Shown here: positions 26,706-39,469 of the stretch, piece by piece
Numbering within the stretch: position 1 is the first letter of the stretch
Layout: each line of letters begins with the position of its first letter
Source of the DNA: Diphasiastrum complanatum
Taxonomy: Eukaryota; Streptophyta; Lycopodiopsida; Lycopodiales; Lycopodiaceae
NCBI GenBank assembly: GCA_029204225.1
Contig: CM055092.1
Location: 47,166,777 to 47,230,776, forward strand
Direction: 5' to 3'
DNA length: 64,000 bases
Made by a program: the position numbers and the translations under genes
The notes under the pieces: model-generated
The model's input: the letters and a program-made list of their open reading frames with translations, nothing else
Databases searched by the model: none
What the model was told of the DNA's origin: nothing

Positions 26706-29099
26706 CTAATTCTGTACTTCACATGGAGGGGACTTTTGATCAGGAATTCCAGATTGAATATCGCCAGCCTCAGACTCACTACCGGTGGAACTCCCGGAAT
26801 CAGAATCTGCAATATCACAATTTAAGGCACTTACAAAAACCCAATTCACATCTGAAAGTAATTGTCCAGAAGAAAGGCTAAATAGAGCTGGAATAAAACT
26901 TTTGATAAGGCATCTGGCCATAACTACTTTCTCAGATGTTCCAAAACAACTGCATACTTCACCAGTTATGGCAAAGCGCTGCAGGATGGAAACGCCACTT
27001 ACCACTTGATGACGACCCAGAATCACTGCTTGAGCCACTTGAGCTGCTCGATTTGCTGACATCTACGATAGCATCCTTCTCAACAACCACTGGTGGAAAT
27101 TGTGCTGATGGCATATCGTCATCGATGTCAACATCTTCATCTCCAACATCATCTGAAACGGTAGATTGACCGACCAACACGTCACACCATATTATTTGGT
27201 AATAATGAAATGCAGAAAACAACACCATCTAGATCATGAATTCAACAAAGCTCATGAAGTACCAAACAAGCTCCAAACTCACTTTTCCGGTTCTTGATCA
27301 ATGATGTATCTGCGTGTCCAAACACATTCTGTAATAAAGATAAATTTGCTGTCAGAATACATATCGCAAAGTGGACAATACCTATGCTTACCAAAAATGT
27401 CAATTCAACAAAATTCATTATTTCAGTAAAAATGAATTCAATGTACCTCTCCATTGTTTCCAGCTTGCACATGACGCACAGCTTTGGCGTCCTCGGCAGC
27501 CTTTTTCCTAGGCTTCTTGGGATTCTTCATGCAATTTGTCACAAACCTATGCAACTCCCATAATGTCTCGTTGTCAACAGAATCAATATCAACCTCTATC
27601 TCCACCGCATCTCCTATTTGACTTTGATTCAAACTCGGATTTCTCCTTTTGATAATTTGGATGATTTCTTGACTCTTGTCACCAGGGAGTCTTTCCAGAT
27701 TAACACTGAGCTTACTCTTCTCATCAAAAGTCATCTCTCTCTTGGGAGTTTCTTTCTTTTGAGATAATGGTGCAGCAGACCTGGAAGTTGCTATGGGCTT
27801 GCTCTTGTTGTTTTTAGCGATTGAGATAATCTGATCCTCTATATTCCTAAGGTGGCGCCTCAAATCCTGTAGCTGCTGACTTTTACCACCCTGCTCAGAA
27901 AGCACTTCATCTTCTACCCTAATTTTCATCTTCTCTTCATCAAGCTTTTCTTTTATGCTTCTCCATCTTTCTTCAAAAATTTTCCTCAAAATGTCAGCCA
28001 TAGCATGCACATCATTCCCTCTAGGATTGTATTTCATTGCATTGGCAAAGGTTAGCTGCACATCCTCAGCAAACTCCAGCGGAGAGTTATACCGCCCAAC
28101 TTCAAGCTTTGTCTTGACAGTTCCCAGATCCATGGGATTTTTTATGACCTTGTGATAATCAGGCAGTTGAAGTTTAACAACATCAACTGGCTCATTGAAA
28201 ACCCATGCATGTTTATGAGTCATCAATTTTTTCAGCACTGTACCACACTGCTTCATGATGTCTGCCATGCGCCTACTTCTTGCTGATATCAACTTCTGAC
28301 GCTTCTGATCCAATCCATCATCTTTGCCTTGGTTTCTCTTTGTTCCAGAAGCAACCTTAGGTTTCAGCTTCTCTGGCGGGGGCATCCGTTCCTTACCCGA
28401 CAGAAATTCTGAGTTCAAATACATCTGATTAGCTTTAGGAGTTCTTTTCTCTTTCCCAACTGCCCCAGGGGTTCCACAGTCCGAAGAATAAAAACTGGCT
28501 TGCCTTGCCAGCTTACTGTCATTCTGGCCAAACCGCATGTTCCCAGGAGTAAGAGGAGGCTCCGACGTGACCTCTTTCTCCATGGAGCATCTGTTCTCCG
28601 TTCTAGAGAGATGGGCATCGCTGTGGCTAGTATGAAAGCCAACAGAGTGGGAAATTGACTTCAGTTGTTGTTCCTTTGCTTCCAACTTTAGTGATAACGA
28701 CCGCACTTGTTCCAGATCTAGACGCAACTTTTTTCTAAGTTGTCTTTTCTGCTCTTTTGACATAGAAGAAAAGCTCGCTCCCCTAACTAAGCCCGTGCTA
28801 TGTGATTCCTGCAAGACATTCGTATTCAAACTGATGGATTTTCTTTTAAAACTTGTCTCATCTGACTCTGACGGAAAATGTGACTTCGGATAACCTAATA
28901 AGCTATCATCACCCCCAGCATATAACTGTGCATGATGCACCACGTCCGAGTCTGCCACAGCCTCGGAAGCGCCAACAACTGCAGCAGAGATATGCTTCCG
29001 ATTCTGAGCTTTATTATTCTGTGATTGCTTCATTAATGCTTCAAAACTTGATACCCCTCTTGTCGGATACTCGTGGGTAAACAATACTGCAGAAGCCAT
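26706..29099 (-). CDS. GTE: GTE-type BET bromodomain transcription regulator, 4 coding exons
   Basis: Plant BET protein that would bind acetylated histone tails in the nucleus and recruit transcription machinery. Coding exons on the minus strand: 29099-27447, 27328-27283, 27152-27003 and 26806-26706. All introns are GT-AG, phases agree, and the total is 1950 nt or 649 residues, intact. Residues: Ser/Lys-rich N-terminus; a short coiled coil about 115-148; bromodomain about 284-382 (WVFNEPVDV, DYHKVIKNPMDLGTVK, acetyl-lysine-binding Asn at 358 in MKYNP); NET domain about 454-528 (EIEVDIDSVDNETLWELHRFV); then a Lys-rich and acidic/Ser tail (SSSSDSGSSSS...GSESEAGD). Domain order and length fit the GTE2/GTE7 subgroup. 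The start is the first ATG after an in-frame TAA 12 nt upstream. It is the only intact host gene in the window. Confidence 0.93.
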
Positions 29100-30070
29100 A
29101 CAAAGCCCTTACATGTATTCATCCATGGCACATATGTTGCTTAGTCCTGAAACTTTTCAAAGATTTTTGTGCGCCTCCAAAGAAAGACCACCACAAACCC
29201 TGTACATAAAACGGACAAGATAATAATGAGTACAAAACCCAAAAATAGACACACAGCAGGCACAACGAATGTTAACAACGCTTCAGAATACACAGCCAAA
29301 CATGCTCAGATACTGCTGACTACTAGCAATTTATCTTAACAATAGTCACCTAATGCTGAAGCCAGACCCCTTCAAGAAAGTCATTATACAAAAGTCCAAG
29401 GATCTTGGTTCATAAAGACGGAAAGAAGCAAAAACCTTGAAAACATACATTTCAATAAACACTCGATACTGCGGAAAGGCCACAAATACTTCCACAAGAG
29501 TCTTTTCTTGTTCACGTCCATCAATTATCAAACTCTTCCAAAAGTCTACAGCCCGGCGTCCACGGCTGGATCCCAAAAAAGGCATGCACCATCTTCCAAG
29601 CCCATAACCTCACTCTGTCTATTCACAATACACAAACTACTCTGCCTTAGATCTCTGAGCGCAAACCAAAGACTACAAACCCTCAAGCGATTTTGTGACA
29701 AAACCAGCCTAAGTTAAACAAGAAAAACCGACAGTTGAGCTTCACAGGAAACGGCAAGATGACAAGATCTGACTGATAAATGGATCAATCCATAACCGCT
29801 GACAAAAAACTGCTATTATACAATACCCTGATAAAAAGAGATGCAAAAAATGGCACAAATCCGCAGAAAAAGCACAAGAGACGGCGACCCGGGGGGGAGG
29901 GGCCCCAGGCCCCGATGACCATCTACCTCTTCTGGCTATGGCTAATCCACTGCCAAAACCTGGCGATCGCAAGAAAAAGATCGAGGCATAGCAGAGGAAG
30001 GAGGAGGGAGAAGGGAGGGTTAAAGAGATGGAGATGGAGGCGAGCGAGCGACGATCTTAAAGGGCTTTTC
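29100..30070 (-). promoter_or_regulatory. GTE 5' leader with probable leader intron, uORFs and GC-rich promoter end
   Basis: Upstream of the ATG the minus strand has a good acceptor (TTTCAG near 29147; alternative TGTACAG near 29199). A CT-rich, GC-rich leader near 29920-30060 is followed by a candidate donor (AGAGGTAGATG near 29915), so a leader intron of about 750 bp is likely. Between the acceptor and the start codon are short upstream ORFs (ATGTGCCATGGATGA and an overlapping ATGGATGAATAC frame), which could lower translation. The AT-rich stretch 30250-30300 may hold the core promoter. Exact TSS unknown. Confidence 0.45.
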
Positions 30071-30309
30071 GACGCACCACAGCCGTCAGATCACGATCGG
30101 ACAGTCCTCCTTCACGGGCACTCTCCCAGCAAGCCTGGCAAATCTCTCCCGTCAGATCCGCATCCGACGGTCAGTCTCACTCCTCCAGCTGCCCACGTGG
30201 CCACTCGGGCAGCTCAGTCCCTGCCCCATCCTTTTCAAGAAAGACCTAAAACTTTCCTATTAATCTCTAAAATAAATTAAAATAAATTAAAAGCCTTGAA
30301 TTTCTGTAC

Positions 30310-31598
30310 CTGCCAAATAGCCAGAAATTGGGAGCAAATTGGAGCATATTTTCTTCTCTTTCTTCACCTAAATTAAAAAAAAAATTAAATATTTACAAAT
30401 AATTATTTCTCCTTCCATTCAATTTCATTTTTTATTTTCATTTTCTGAAAAGTCATATATGGTGAAAATTGAAATACTTTTTGAAACTTCTAATATATGC
30501 CCAATGCATCTTGGGCACGTAACCTATTAAAAAATACCGACTAAGGGATCCACCCACCCCAACCCCTCCCCCCATTTTAAGGCCCAATCAAGATTCAAAG
30601 TGTATATGATATAATGATTCCATGGTAGACCCAATAAGATACTATTATCGGGCATTGATGACCAATATTTCTATATTTTTCTTTCATTTGTTCATGTGCA
30701 CCTAGGTATGAGTGCAAAGGACCAAATTGAGTTTCACGACAATAGTGACTCTATCACACTTGTGTCTCAAATCTGAAATGATGCACAAGTCGACATTTGG
30801 AGCCTTGTGCTCCTGCTTGGCTTGCCTTTCTATGTGATGTAGAACATCTTATTGTACATGAAAAAGTGTTTATCTTATGGAACTTCGTGTTCAAAAACCC
30901 AATGTTAATCATGGTATATCTCCCACGTAAACACATGCCATTAATTTTGATAACATGTTTTTTGTTTCTTAAACTTGATTTGTATGTACATTTTTATTTT
31001 CACACAAGTTTTGTTTTCTATTTTTGAAAAAAAATTGTCTATTTTATTCTTAATGTCATTTTTTCATAAACCTAGCCAAGGTGGGCCATTCAAATGCAAC
31101 TTAATGAAGGGGACACCTCAAGAAAAAAAAAAACCCATATACTCCCTCATTAGTTAGAATATTAATGTACAACAATTTAATATGCACAAATAGTTTACAC
31201 AATGGACTTATGAGCAATCTCCATTAAAGTGAAGTAGGATGTCAACCTTCATCCAAGGGTGATGGATGTGTGCCCAATGGGTACCGCCTGCAGCGCTCAA
31301 GTAGCCACCAACCTTCGATGAGGGTAGGTGTCACGATTTAGGTTAATTGGGGTTTTTCTAGAGCTAATTATGACTAGTTAGCTAGAGCTAACAAGGTTTA
31401 GTTAGCGCCCCTAAGGTAAAGGGAATTCCCCCACAAAGGTAAGGCTATGATTAGGGTCTAGGAATTGGCGACGTCTAGAGAGTACATGGTGTATGGAGAG
31501 TTGGTTATTCCATGAGCACTTGTGGAGTATGGCCTTGTGTCATAATTGCATATATGAGTGATTGGGCATCAATTGGGTCATTCATATCATTGTGGCCT
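30310..31598. other. No gene seen
   Basis: AT-rich intergenic DNA with poly-A/T runs; only short frames. Confidence 0.5.
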
Positions 31599-31607
31599 AG
31601 TTTGGTG

Positions 31608-31731
31608 GGGGGAGCTTAAATCGCACCCCCACATGAGGGTACAGAGCCCATCCCCCGGTGGGATGGGTGATACGGCCATCCCACCCACCGGGGGATGCAT
31701 CACCCTCTGGTGGTGCTGTTTACGCTCCCCC
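31608..31731. mobile_element. 124-bp MITE with 9-bp target duplication
   Basis: Ends GGGGGAGCTTAAA and TTTACGCTCCCCC are inverted repeats. The interior is a strong hairpin (CATCCCCCGGTGGG pairing with CCCACCGGGGGATG). The flanks are AGTTTGGTG (31599-31607) and AATTTGGTG (31732-31740), an 8/9 match, so a 9-bp target site duplication as for Mutator-like (or an 8-bp one as for hAT-like) elements. Non-coding. Confidence 0.8.
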
Positions 31732-31839
31732 AATTTGGTGAGGCATTGTTTATATAGTTGTCAGAAGATCTTTAGTTATTCTAATTATAGTTTAAAAGAC
31801 CATTAGCAACTCTATAGATCGATTATTGGTGCATTGTGA

Positions 31840-32262
31840 AGATGTGAAGAGGTACAGCAAAAGAATCTCCTTCATATGTGTCAGGAGCGTGAAAATGTGG
31901 CGTCGCTGCAACCGTAGCCAGATGAAACCGTATGTCAACCACAATTGTTGACTTGGCGATTTGCTATTGCAATGGACCGTAGGCTCTGGAGTTGCGGTTC
32001 GTTGCGGTTGACTTCTTCCGTTGATCTTCGAATGTGAGTCCTTGTGGACTTGTTGCGGTGCGTTGTAGTCTTTGCTTCGTTGTGATTGTAAGTGAGACTT
32101 TGCGGTGTGGTTGTAGTTGCGGTTCTACATGTTTGGACTTTACATGTATTTCTGCAGATTGTGTAAAAGATAGTGTATTTATGCAGAATGCTTGAGAGAG
32201 TGATTTCATTAAGAGATGAAGGGGGGTGAAAAGGATGAGTAGGAGTAAGATTAAACTCCAAC
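31840..32262 (-). repeat. Copia 3' LTR (minus), left end uncertain
   Basis: On the minus strand it starts TGTTGGAGTTTAATC at 32262, has a TATA-like CATAAATAC near 32190 and GC-richer CCGCAAC repeats further on. It abuts the broken gag-protease without an intervening pol, so most of the internal region is deleted. Confidence 0.5.
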
Positions 32263-33263
32263 AAAGCTATCCTTTTTGAAGATCCAAGACATAATGGAAT
32301 AGATCCTATGCCATCTATCTTACACTCTTGATCACTTGTAGTGAATATGAACTTTTTAGAATCATTATATGAGAGTAAGATAGAGAAATATTCCTTTTGA
32401 TGAGACATGTGAGAGCTAGCCCCACTATCAATCCACCATATATCCTTGTTTGATGTTGGTGTTGTAGATGCTATCAAGGATGAGTTGCAATCATCCTCCT
32501 CCTCAAGCACAAGATTGTCTTGCTTGTCCTTCTCTTGAGCAAGTGGAAGCAAAATGTTCTTTTTTGCCACAAAAGAAACATTTGAGCTCTGATTTGTCCT
32601 TCTTGGTCTTGTCTTGGAACTTGATCCACTATCCCTGTCCTCGGCATCCTTGCCTTTTGACTTGGTTCTTCTTGGATAGATTAATCTTCTTCTTTCCTTT
32701 GAAAGAGAAGTTGGCCTTCTCATCACCACCTTGCAAGGACATTGATACCATTCTTGCCTTGAGATGTAGCATCCTGCTCTCCTCGGCCACAAGCACATTA
32801 TGGAGCTTGTCAATAGTAGGTAGATGGTCTTGTCAAAACTTTGGACTAGATTAGTGTAATCATCACCTAGTCCATTGAGAATGACTTGCACAAGCTCATT
32901 ATCTTGGATTTTATCTCCAATGGAAGCCAATTCTTTGTTCAAAGGTTTGATTCTAAGCACATACTCTTGTGCACTTTCACCACTTCCCTTTATGCCTTGA
33001 AGTACTTGATTTCTAAGCATGAGTATCCTTGAAGTGTTGTTGGATTCATAAATTCCTTTTAATGGAACCCAAGCCTCCTTGGCCGAGATACAAGCCGACA
33101 CCTCTTTCAAGAGGCCATTGCTCACATTCATCTTAATGAAATGTAAGGCCAATCTAGCCTTTTTCTTGTATCTTACTTGCTCTTGCCCACCAAGAGGTTC
33201 ATCCTCCTGTTCTTGGACAATGTCATAGAGATCATGGAGCACCAAAAGTGAGTCCATTCTCAC
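32263..33263 (-). pseudogene. Ty1/copia Gag-protease relic (second copy)
   Basis: Strongly similar to the intact frame at 40637-42817. It contains the UBN2-type copia gag (SLLVLHDLYDIV, ALHFIKMNVSNGLLKEVSAC, MLRNQVLQGIKGSGESAQEY, LNGLGDDYTNLVQ). A C-x2-C-x4-H-x4-C knuckle (around 32580-32535) is only readable in another frame. The protease motif DSGASSHM is near 32430. A frameshift near 32830 and another before the knuckle inactivate it, and the N-terminal codons before SLLVL are lost behind a stop. Confidence 0.85.
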
Positions 33264-33764
33264 ATCTAAGGTAGACTTATAGCACTCAAAATGCTTCTAG
33301 TCTCGGCCCAATCAATCTAGCACAAATCTTGGATGATGGTACAATGACTCAAATCTAGCAAATCACTCCCTAGATCTTTGATTAATGGCAATCAACTCCC
33401 TAGATCTCACCACTCCCTATCAAAATCTGAAAAATAACTTCTTGAGGCTTGATTCAACCTCTCAAACATTCACATCAATGATGTAATTCAAGATCTAATC
33501 ATGGATCTAGAAACTATGAAGCTTGATCTAGACAATGCATCAATTTTTTTAAAAAAGGATGTGCGTGTGAATTATTTGATCAATTTAAACTTAGGCACTT
33601 AAAAGACATGTTTAGTATGACCCCACACGTGTGAACAATTACCTTCTACCAACAATCAAATTTGATCCAAAAAGTATGAAGCTACCACTCACTTCTAGCT
33701 CGCCCTCTCAAAACTTAATAATTCTAGGTGTGTTCATTGATCAAATACTTAGCCTCTTGTACTT

Positions 33765-33777
33765 GGCTCTAATACCA
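33765..33777 (-). other. Copia primer-binding site (minus)
   Basis: The minus strand reads TGGTATTAGAGCC, a one-base variant of the initiator tRNA-Met site TGGTATCAGAGCC, immediately after an LTR end (...TTTAACA). Confidence 0.75.
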
Positions 33778-34010
33778 TGTTAAATTTTCTGAATTTTGGA
33801 CCATAAATGGATCTACAATTGATCCACAAGAGGTACTGGATGCTAGTTAGATTGATCATCCACAAATCTAATGATTAGATCTTGATCTAGATCAAAATTA
33901 TGCACTTAACTAGCAAGAACATGATGTAGATTGATCAAACTAATGGATGAGCAGCCTCACACGTGTGAAAACCTATCACTGTATGGATAGTGGATAGAGA
34001 GTGAAGTACA
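33778..34010 (-). repeat. Copia 5' LTR remnant (minus)
   Basis: Begins TGTTAAATTTTCTG on the plus strand, directly beside the PBS. Its GGACCATAAATGGATCTAC block is shared with the LTRs at 43599 and 36270. It contains a CACACGTGTG palindrome near 33961. It seems interrupted by unrelated DNA after about 34010. Confidence 0.55.
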
Positions 34011-34319
34011 TTATCTATAATAAGCATTCAATGCATAAAATCACAACACAAATGGTGAAAACAACATGGATTTGCCTCAGAAATCGATGCCATATCTTCA
34101 AGATGTCAACTTTTTTCCTGACATCTGGAGTAAAACTTGTAAAGAGAATACAACCAGGGAATTATCTGGCAATATCTTGGTGTTGCTTTGATCATATCGA
34201 ATCAAAGACTAGTCACAATGGTTGCCCATGTATATGACAAAAAGTATAATTTATTGTATTTTTTTGGTCTCATTCTTATAACTACTAGTTTCTCTCAATT
34301 TGTTTTGCAAAAACCAGTA

Positions 34320-35870
34320 TGCAAACTATTGCAATTTGTGATATGAAAGTTGAAAATGTTCAAGCACAGGTGTTATTTTGGGAATTTTTTATATGCATCA
34401 TGTTTAAATATGTGTGTGATCCAATCACATTTCAAGGATTCATGGCAGATGAGGCACAAGCAAATTAGAATGTTCTACGTATAACACACTGCTGAAAGGA
34501 GAGATCGTGCTTGTTTCATTTTATGGATAATGTGAATAAACAAACTACAAAGCACATAAAACAATTGTCTAGGGATGAGCATATCACTTTATGCTTGCAA
34601 TGGAAAAATGCAATAGATCGTGATGTTGAGGATGGAATCTATAACAAAATAACAACATGGTGAAAGTTGGGTGATGCATATGAAAATTGTTTGACTGAAT
34701 TGGGAAGTTGGCTAGCTTGGTGGAAAAATCAAATCCATAGATGGGGAAAATTTGTTGTTACGATATGGGTTCATTTTGTTGTGTCATTATTATTATTTTA
34801 GTTTAATGTACTAGACTTGGTTTTTGTAACAGATACAACTAATACAATTGCGTACAACTAACAAGCTTGTGTAAAGTAGATGGTGGATCATGGTGATGAG
34901 GCGGAGGTACCAACAACAAATCTGTCTGAAGTGGTTCATAGTGTTTGGCAAAGAGTGGGTGGCAAAGAGTGGACAATTACAATGTTAAATTGGCAGTTTA
35001 CCAAGCTACGGTGGGAGATTTGGTTAATGCAATTTTGTAGAGTGCACGAGAGAAGTCCTTCTCGGTTGGCCAATACATTGGTCAGGGTCACAATCCAGAA
35101 TCTGCTAGAGAGAGTATGCTCAGAAAGGACATCTTCAATTGTTGGTGCCTCGTTCTTTGAAAGAGTAAACAAATTTGTTGAATAGATTGATTTGATAAGG
35201 CGAGATCGTGAAGAGAATGTACCAATTCAAATTGTCAGATGCAAGAGTCCAATATAACAATAAAGTGTTGATAATGAGAATGTGTCTCATTGTCCAGATA
35301 TAGAATACGTGCAAAGGATGTCCACAAAGAGTAAACCCAATCATCCAGGTTGCACTCAATCCGGGACGAGTTAGTCTACAACTTCGTGTTGATGTACTTG
35401 ACAGACAATTGAAAATAGTTGGTGGGCTATTCGATGTCCAAGAATTGGTATTTGTGTCATGCAACTACTGTCAGGGAACAACAAACCATGGAAGAACTGT
35501 TATGTCCAATGTTGTTTTAAGTATAAAAATGAAGTTATTTCGTGAAACAAATCAACAAGTTGCAATTCTTTTCTTGCCAACGTTATCCACTTCTTCAATA
35601 TGCAAAAAATCAATTGTTAAAAATCCAAAAAAAAAAAAAACCGAAGAGTCTATTGTATGGCCCAATTAAAAAGTGGTATGTTGGTGTTTTAACAAGCTAT
35701 TGTCCAGACCTTCGATTGTTTGTGGTTGGATCAATTAAAGACAACAGTTTGTTGAGTTTTATAGAATCTATAGGTGATGACATAGATGATGCGCTGCCAA
35801 CAAGTTATCTGAAATTAACTCCTTGGCCAAATCCTTTTGGATTCTCTTTGGTTTATGCATAATTTTTTGA
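34320..35870 (+). pseudogene. Degenerate transposase-like coding region
   Basis: Broken plus-strand frames. Translated pieces include TFQGFMADEAQAN, ERSCLFHFMDN, LGSWLAWWKNQIHRWGK, then after a stop TTNLSEVVHSVWQRVGG and, further on, GPIKKWYVGVLTSYCPDLRL (35660-35720). The D-E-A, C-x-F-H and T-T-N-x-x-E-x-x-H series resembles the order of motifs in Mutator-like transposases (second catalytic Asp, C/W-x-H block, TNNxxE block). Identity of the family is inferred, not proven. Right end at 35911 is an inversion breakpoint. Confidence 0.4.
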
Positions 35871-35911
35871 GAGGCTTTCTTCATCACCAACTCCTCAACT
35901 TTTTCCATGTT

Positions 35912-36285
35912 CTTCAAGAAGGAAGTCGAATTTGCTATGTATTCCCTCTCTCCATAGTGAGAAGATAGAAAATTTTTGGAGCTCATTGGCAATCTCAAGC
36001 TAGTTCACTATGTACATTGAGTTTTTGTGATCCAAATGAAACCAAATCAATTTCTACTTGTTTCTCAGGTTGAAGGCCGTACTACAGCTTGTAGTACACA
36101 CGTGTGGGCTCGGATTTCAATGTTTATCAATGCTTTTGATTGTTAATGCTTGTTGTTTGTCAAATTGCCAATCTAGATCAACTTTTTTGTGTCTAGTTTT
36201 TTGATAGATTGTTAAGCAAGCATCCAATCACTCTTGTGGATCTTTTGTAGATCCATTTTTGGTCCTAAAGTACAGTACTTTCACA
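35912..36285 (+). repeat. Displaced half of the 3' LTR of the 40-44 kb copia element
   Basis: Reverse complement of 43599-43972 with about four mismatches in 374 bp. It ends TTTCACA at 36285. Its missing partner is 40102-40426; the two together, after inverting 35912-40101, rebuild one full LTR. Confidence 0.9.
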
Positions 36286-36545
36286 TACTATGACATTCAA
36301 CAGATGGCAATCTACGATCATTCCCTCTCCGTCGAGCGCTGCATTGGTCAAGATCATCCCTACTTCGCCTGCTCCCTACATAACTGCTCATTTCTCAACG
36401 AGGGATTGTTCCCCGTGTCGTAGACCACAATCTTTTCTCGAACAAGCTTCGGTCAATTGATCATACTAGACACAAGGTTGCACTGTAGGAATCACTACCA
36501 TTCTTCGCTAGAGCTACATCACATGCGTAGATGAGGGGTCACACT
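36286..36545 (-). pseudogene. Subtilase pseudogene, upstream half (separated by inversion)
   Basis: Minus-strand translation gives LIYACDVALAKNGSDSYSA, then (frame changes) KLVREKIVV, and GEVGMILTNAALDGEG leading into DCHLL: the segment before the catalytic Ser region in plant subtilisin-like serine proteases, secreted enzymes of the cell wall. Stops and frameshifts are present. It ends exactly at the LTR edge, and the next codons are found at 44300 on the plus strand. Identification rests on the family's G-x-G-M-I-L-x-N and D-x-H-L-L-P blocks. Confidence 0.8.
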
Positions 36546-36659
36546 GGCTTTTTTAAGAGCAACTAAACTTGTGATTGCAGATTGATTTCAACATGCTCTC
36601 AAAACTCCAAACTGCAGTCAAGAAGACTCCACAATAGTTGTGAGATGAGAAGGCTTTGC

Positions 36660-36965
36660 AGAGAAAGTGCAGGCCGCAGCCTCTTAGGCAATCTTATCTT
36701 TGACGGGCATATTTTATGTTGATCGTGGCATCCCTACAACTCTAGTGGATGCTTCCACTGGCCGAAGCTTAACATATGAGGATCTATATGGGCAAGTTTG
36801 GGCAGTGGCAGCAGGTCTTAGCCAAATCGGCATTGGGCATGGCGATGTTCTTATGATCGTGGCACCCAATTCCATATAATTTCGTTTCGTGTCTTCTTCT
36901 ATTGTGTTTTGTCATTTGGTTGTCGAGCCGAACCTCGAACACTTTTCTTTCGATCTTCGGGGTAT
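36660..36965 (+). pseudogene. 4-coumarate-CoA ligase-like fragment, N-terminal exon part
   Basis: Plus-strand translation of 36735-36873 gives GRSLTYEDLYGQVWAVAAGL, IGIGHGDVLMIVAPNSI and then TAA: the N-terminal region of plant 4CL-like acyl-activating enzymes, which adenylate a carboxylic acid and form a CoA thioester. Beyond the stop the similarity continues in shifted frame for about 50 bp. No ATP-binding loop is in this piece; a second piece with that loop lies at 57105-57759. Pseudogene fragment. Confidence 0.72.
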
Positions 36966-37301
36966 GTTTGCCCTTCGCTTCGTTTTGCTTCGTCACTTTC
37001 GCGACAAGTTTGTGGGAGTTCACAATTTCTGACAATATATACTTAGAAATGAGGATATGCGCTAGACAAATATATATTATGAAGAGGCCTATATCATTTT
37101 TTGGATATAATTACTTAAGGAACTGTCTTTTATTTAAAGACATGACCTCCTGGAATGAACCGACGCTTGGATTACGAAACGACTGAATTCGAATGATCAC
37201 ATTGAACTATCAATTGTACAATTTATTTGTAATTTATACGTTAACTAGAATTTGTAAATGGAGCAACGCACCAGAAATTTTTAGTGGTGTGCTCCGTAGG
37301 C

Positions 37302-37491
<190 letters not shown>

Positions 37492-37726
37492 TTGTATATT
37501 TGAGATTGAATAAGTGAATAGAGTGTCTAAGCTTATTTTCTTTAATCTCTTCTTTGCACTGCTATGTGTGAGCGACTTCTGGTCTACTAGCAATCTTGTA
37601 CACAATACTTAAATCATTCTTTGGTCAGACAATATGATATTTCATTACAATCATTTATTGAGTTTCCGTAAAGTTGATCTAAAGAACTGTCTTTAAACTA
37701 ACTTACTCGTTTGTGCGAATACTTTG

Positions 37727-38321
37727 TGTTCGACATTTGAGTGAAATATCCCTTGGTGCAATTTTCCACAGTTGCTGATAAGAGAAGTATGTATGTTTGT
37801 GAAATGATAGTCCCTGTATGAGAAACTGAGTCATTGATCTGTATATGTGTTAGTAAAAAAGATAATTCTTTCTAACATATTCTCGAACTACTTGAGTTCT
37901 TTAACCATGACTGGACTTTAGTTGTTGAGGACTTTTGTCTAGAACACATTAGTTCAAGAATAAGACTAACTTTTTGTCTGTTCATACGCATCTGCATCGA
38001 ACGTAACACAGATTCCTGCTGACAACTTAATCAGTCTGAGTGTAATTCATTCAAACTACTCCAATAGCATTTCATTTGCAGAACGCTTTTCATTCGGTTT
38101 GATAGAGGAAGATTGTTGTTTGGGATTAATTTATCAACGCGCACACATAATACAAGCAATACTGGTTGCTTATGAAATGTCTGTTGACAACTAGAATAAC
38201 AATTGGCACCATTTCATTCGTAATAAGTCAAGTCTGTATCAATTAAGTAGCTTTTAAGCGCTATCTCGTTGGGGAACGGTCTAAATACTACATAAATATT
38301 TTGTGTTGATATGTTGCGACA
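37727..38321 (+). repeat. Gypsy LTR, solo
   Basis: 595 bp, TGTTCGACATTTGAG to GTTGCGACA. Closely similar to the 5' LTR at 55898-56487. No PBS or coding sequence is attached, so this is a solo LTR lying inside repeat copy B (37490-37726 and 38322-38410). Confidence 0.8.
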
Positions 38322-38598
38322 ATAAACCACAATTTATTTAAAATGTCATAACACATTTTTAACTTTGAAATTTGCAAGTTCCAAGACTTGTAACTGCCAA
38401 CCATGGTTCATGTTCCCACTATCTCAAACCTTGTTCAATTCATCTGCATGCTTCAGCCTCCTTTATGCTATGAGGTTCGGCATGTGGCCAATGAATGGTG
38501 ATGTAGCTACATATGGTAACTCTAGATGGTGAACGCCCCTTATGTAATAAAGTAGTCGAAATTCATTTTAATTTGGGAGGCACAATAATGGTTGGTAC

Positions 38599-39430
38599 TG
38601 TGGAAAAAGTACAAAAAGGACCAAGAGTGGATCCTAATCTGATCCTCAAGAGGGATTGGTTGTCAGATTACTTGATCTAGCAATCTACTTGAGATTAAGA
38701 TCAATCTAGATCAATTTTAGACACAAAATCCTAACAAGAACAATCAATAATTGAAGGTAGGTGTACTTTATGGTTTCACACGTGTGAAACACTGTCTGAG
38801 TACGGACTCCAACCTGAAAATCAAGTACACATTGATAGAACCTCAAAACAATCAAAACAAATGTAGACAAATGGAGAGAATCACTCAAAATTGCTTCCAA
38901 AACCAAGATTGGTGTCTCACATTGATTATGGCCAAATGTGGCTCTATATATACAATAAGTGGGAGCTCGTGGTACTGATATCCCTCTGATCCCACATGTG
39001 TGAAGGTGCTTTGTCATATGATGATTCATCATGCAAAACTGACACTTGGACAAAATTTTCTATTTTGAGCACTTTTGGTCCATTTTCCTTCTATATGGAG
39101 ATCTACTTGGAAATCTTCTAGAAGTCAAAATTCGCCTACTTCAGCTTATTCCACACGTGTGATCTGTCCTCTACACATGGGATACACACCTAACCAAAGG
39201 ATATGGCTCATGCAATCAATAGACTGATGCCATGTGTCATATGTCTAGAAAACTAGTTTTTGGCCATTTTAGCCACTAGAACTCGAATTAAATCATATGT
39301 ACAACATATATGATTATGGTACATGACAAGTACACTAGTTTCACACGTGGGAACAGGCTCCACACATGTGTGTTTATCTATAGACAAGATTTTTGGCCTC
39401 TACCAAGCTTATTTTTGCATTTTTCACAGG
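38599..39430 (+). repeat. Copia-type LTR-like region with TATA box
   Basis: Starts TGTGGAAAAAGTAC, reads GGACCAAGAGTGGATCC like the other copia LTR ends here, has a TATA box (CTATATATACAATAAG near 38942) and several CACACGTGTG palindromes (38782, 39153 and variants). The right end is not certain. Confidence 0.4.
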
Positions 39431-39469
39431 TACTAGCTTGGAAATTTACAAACTATTAACTTGTTGACG

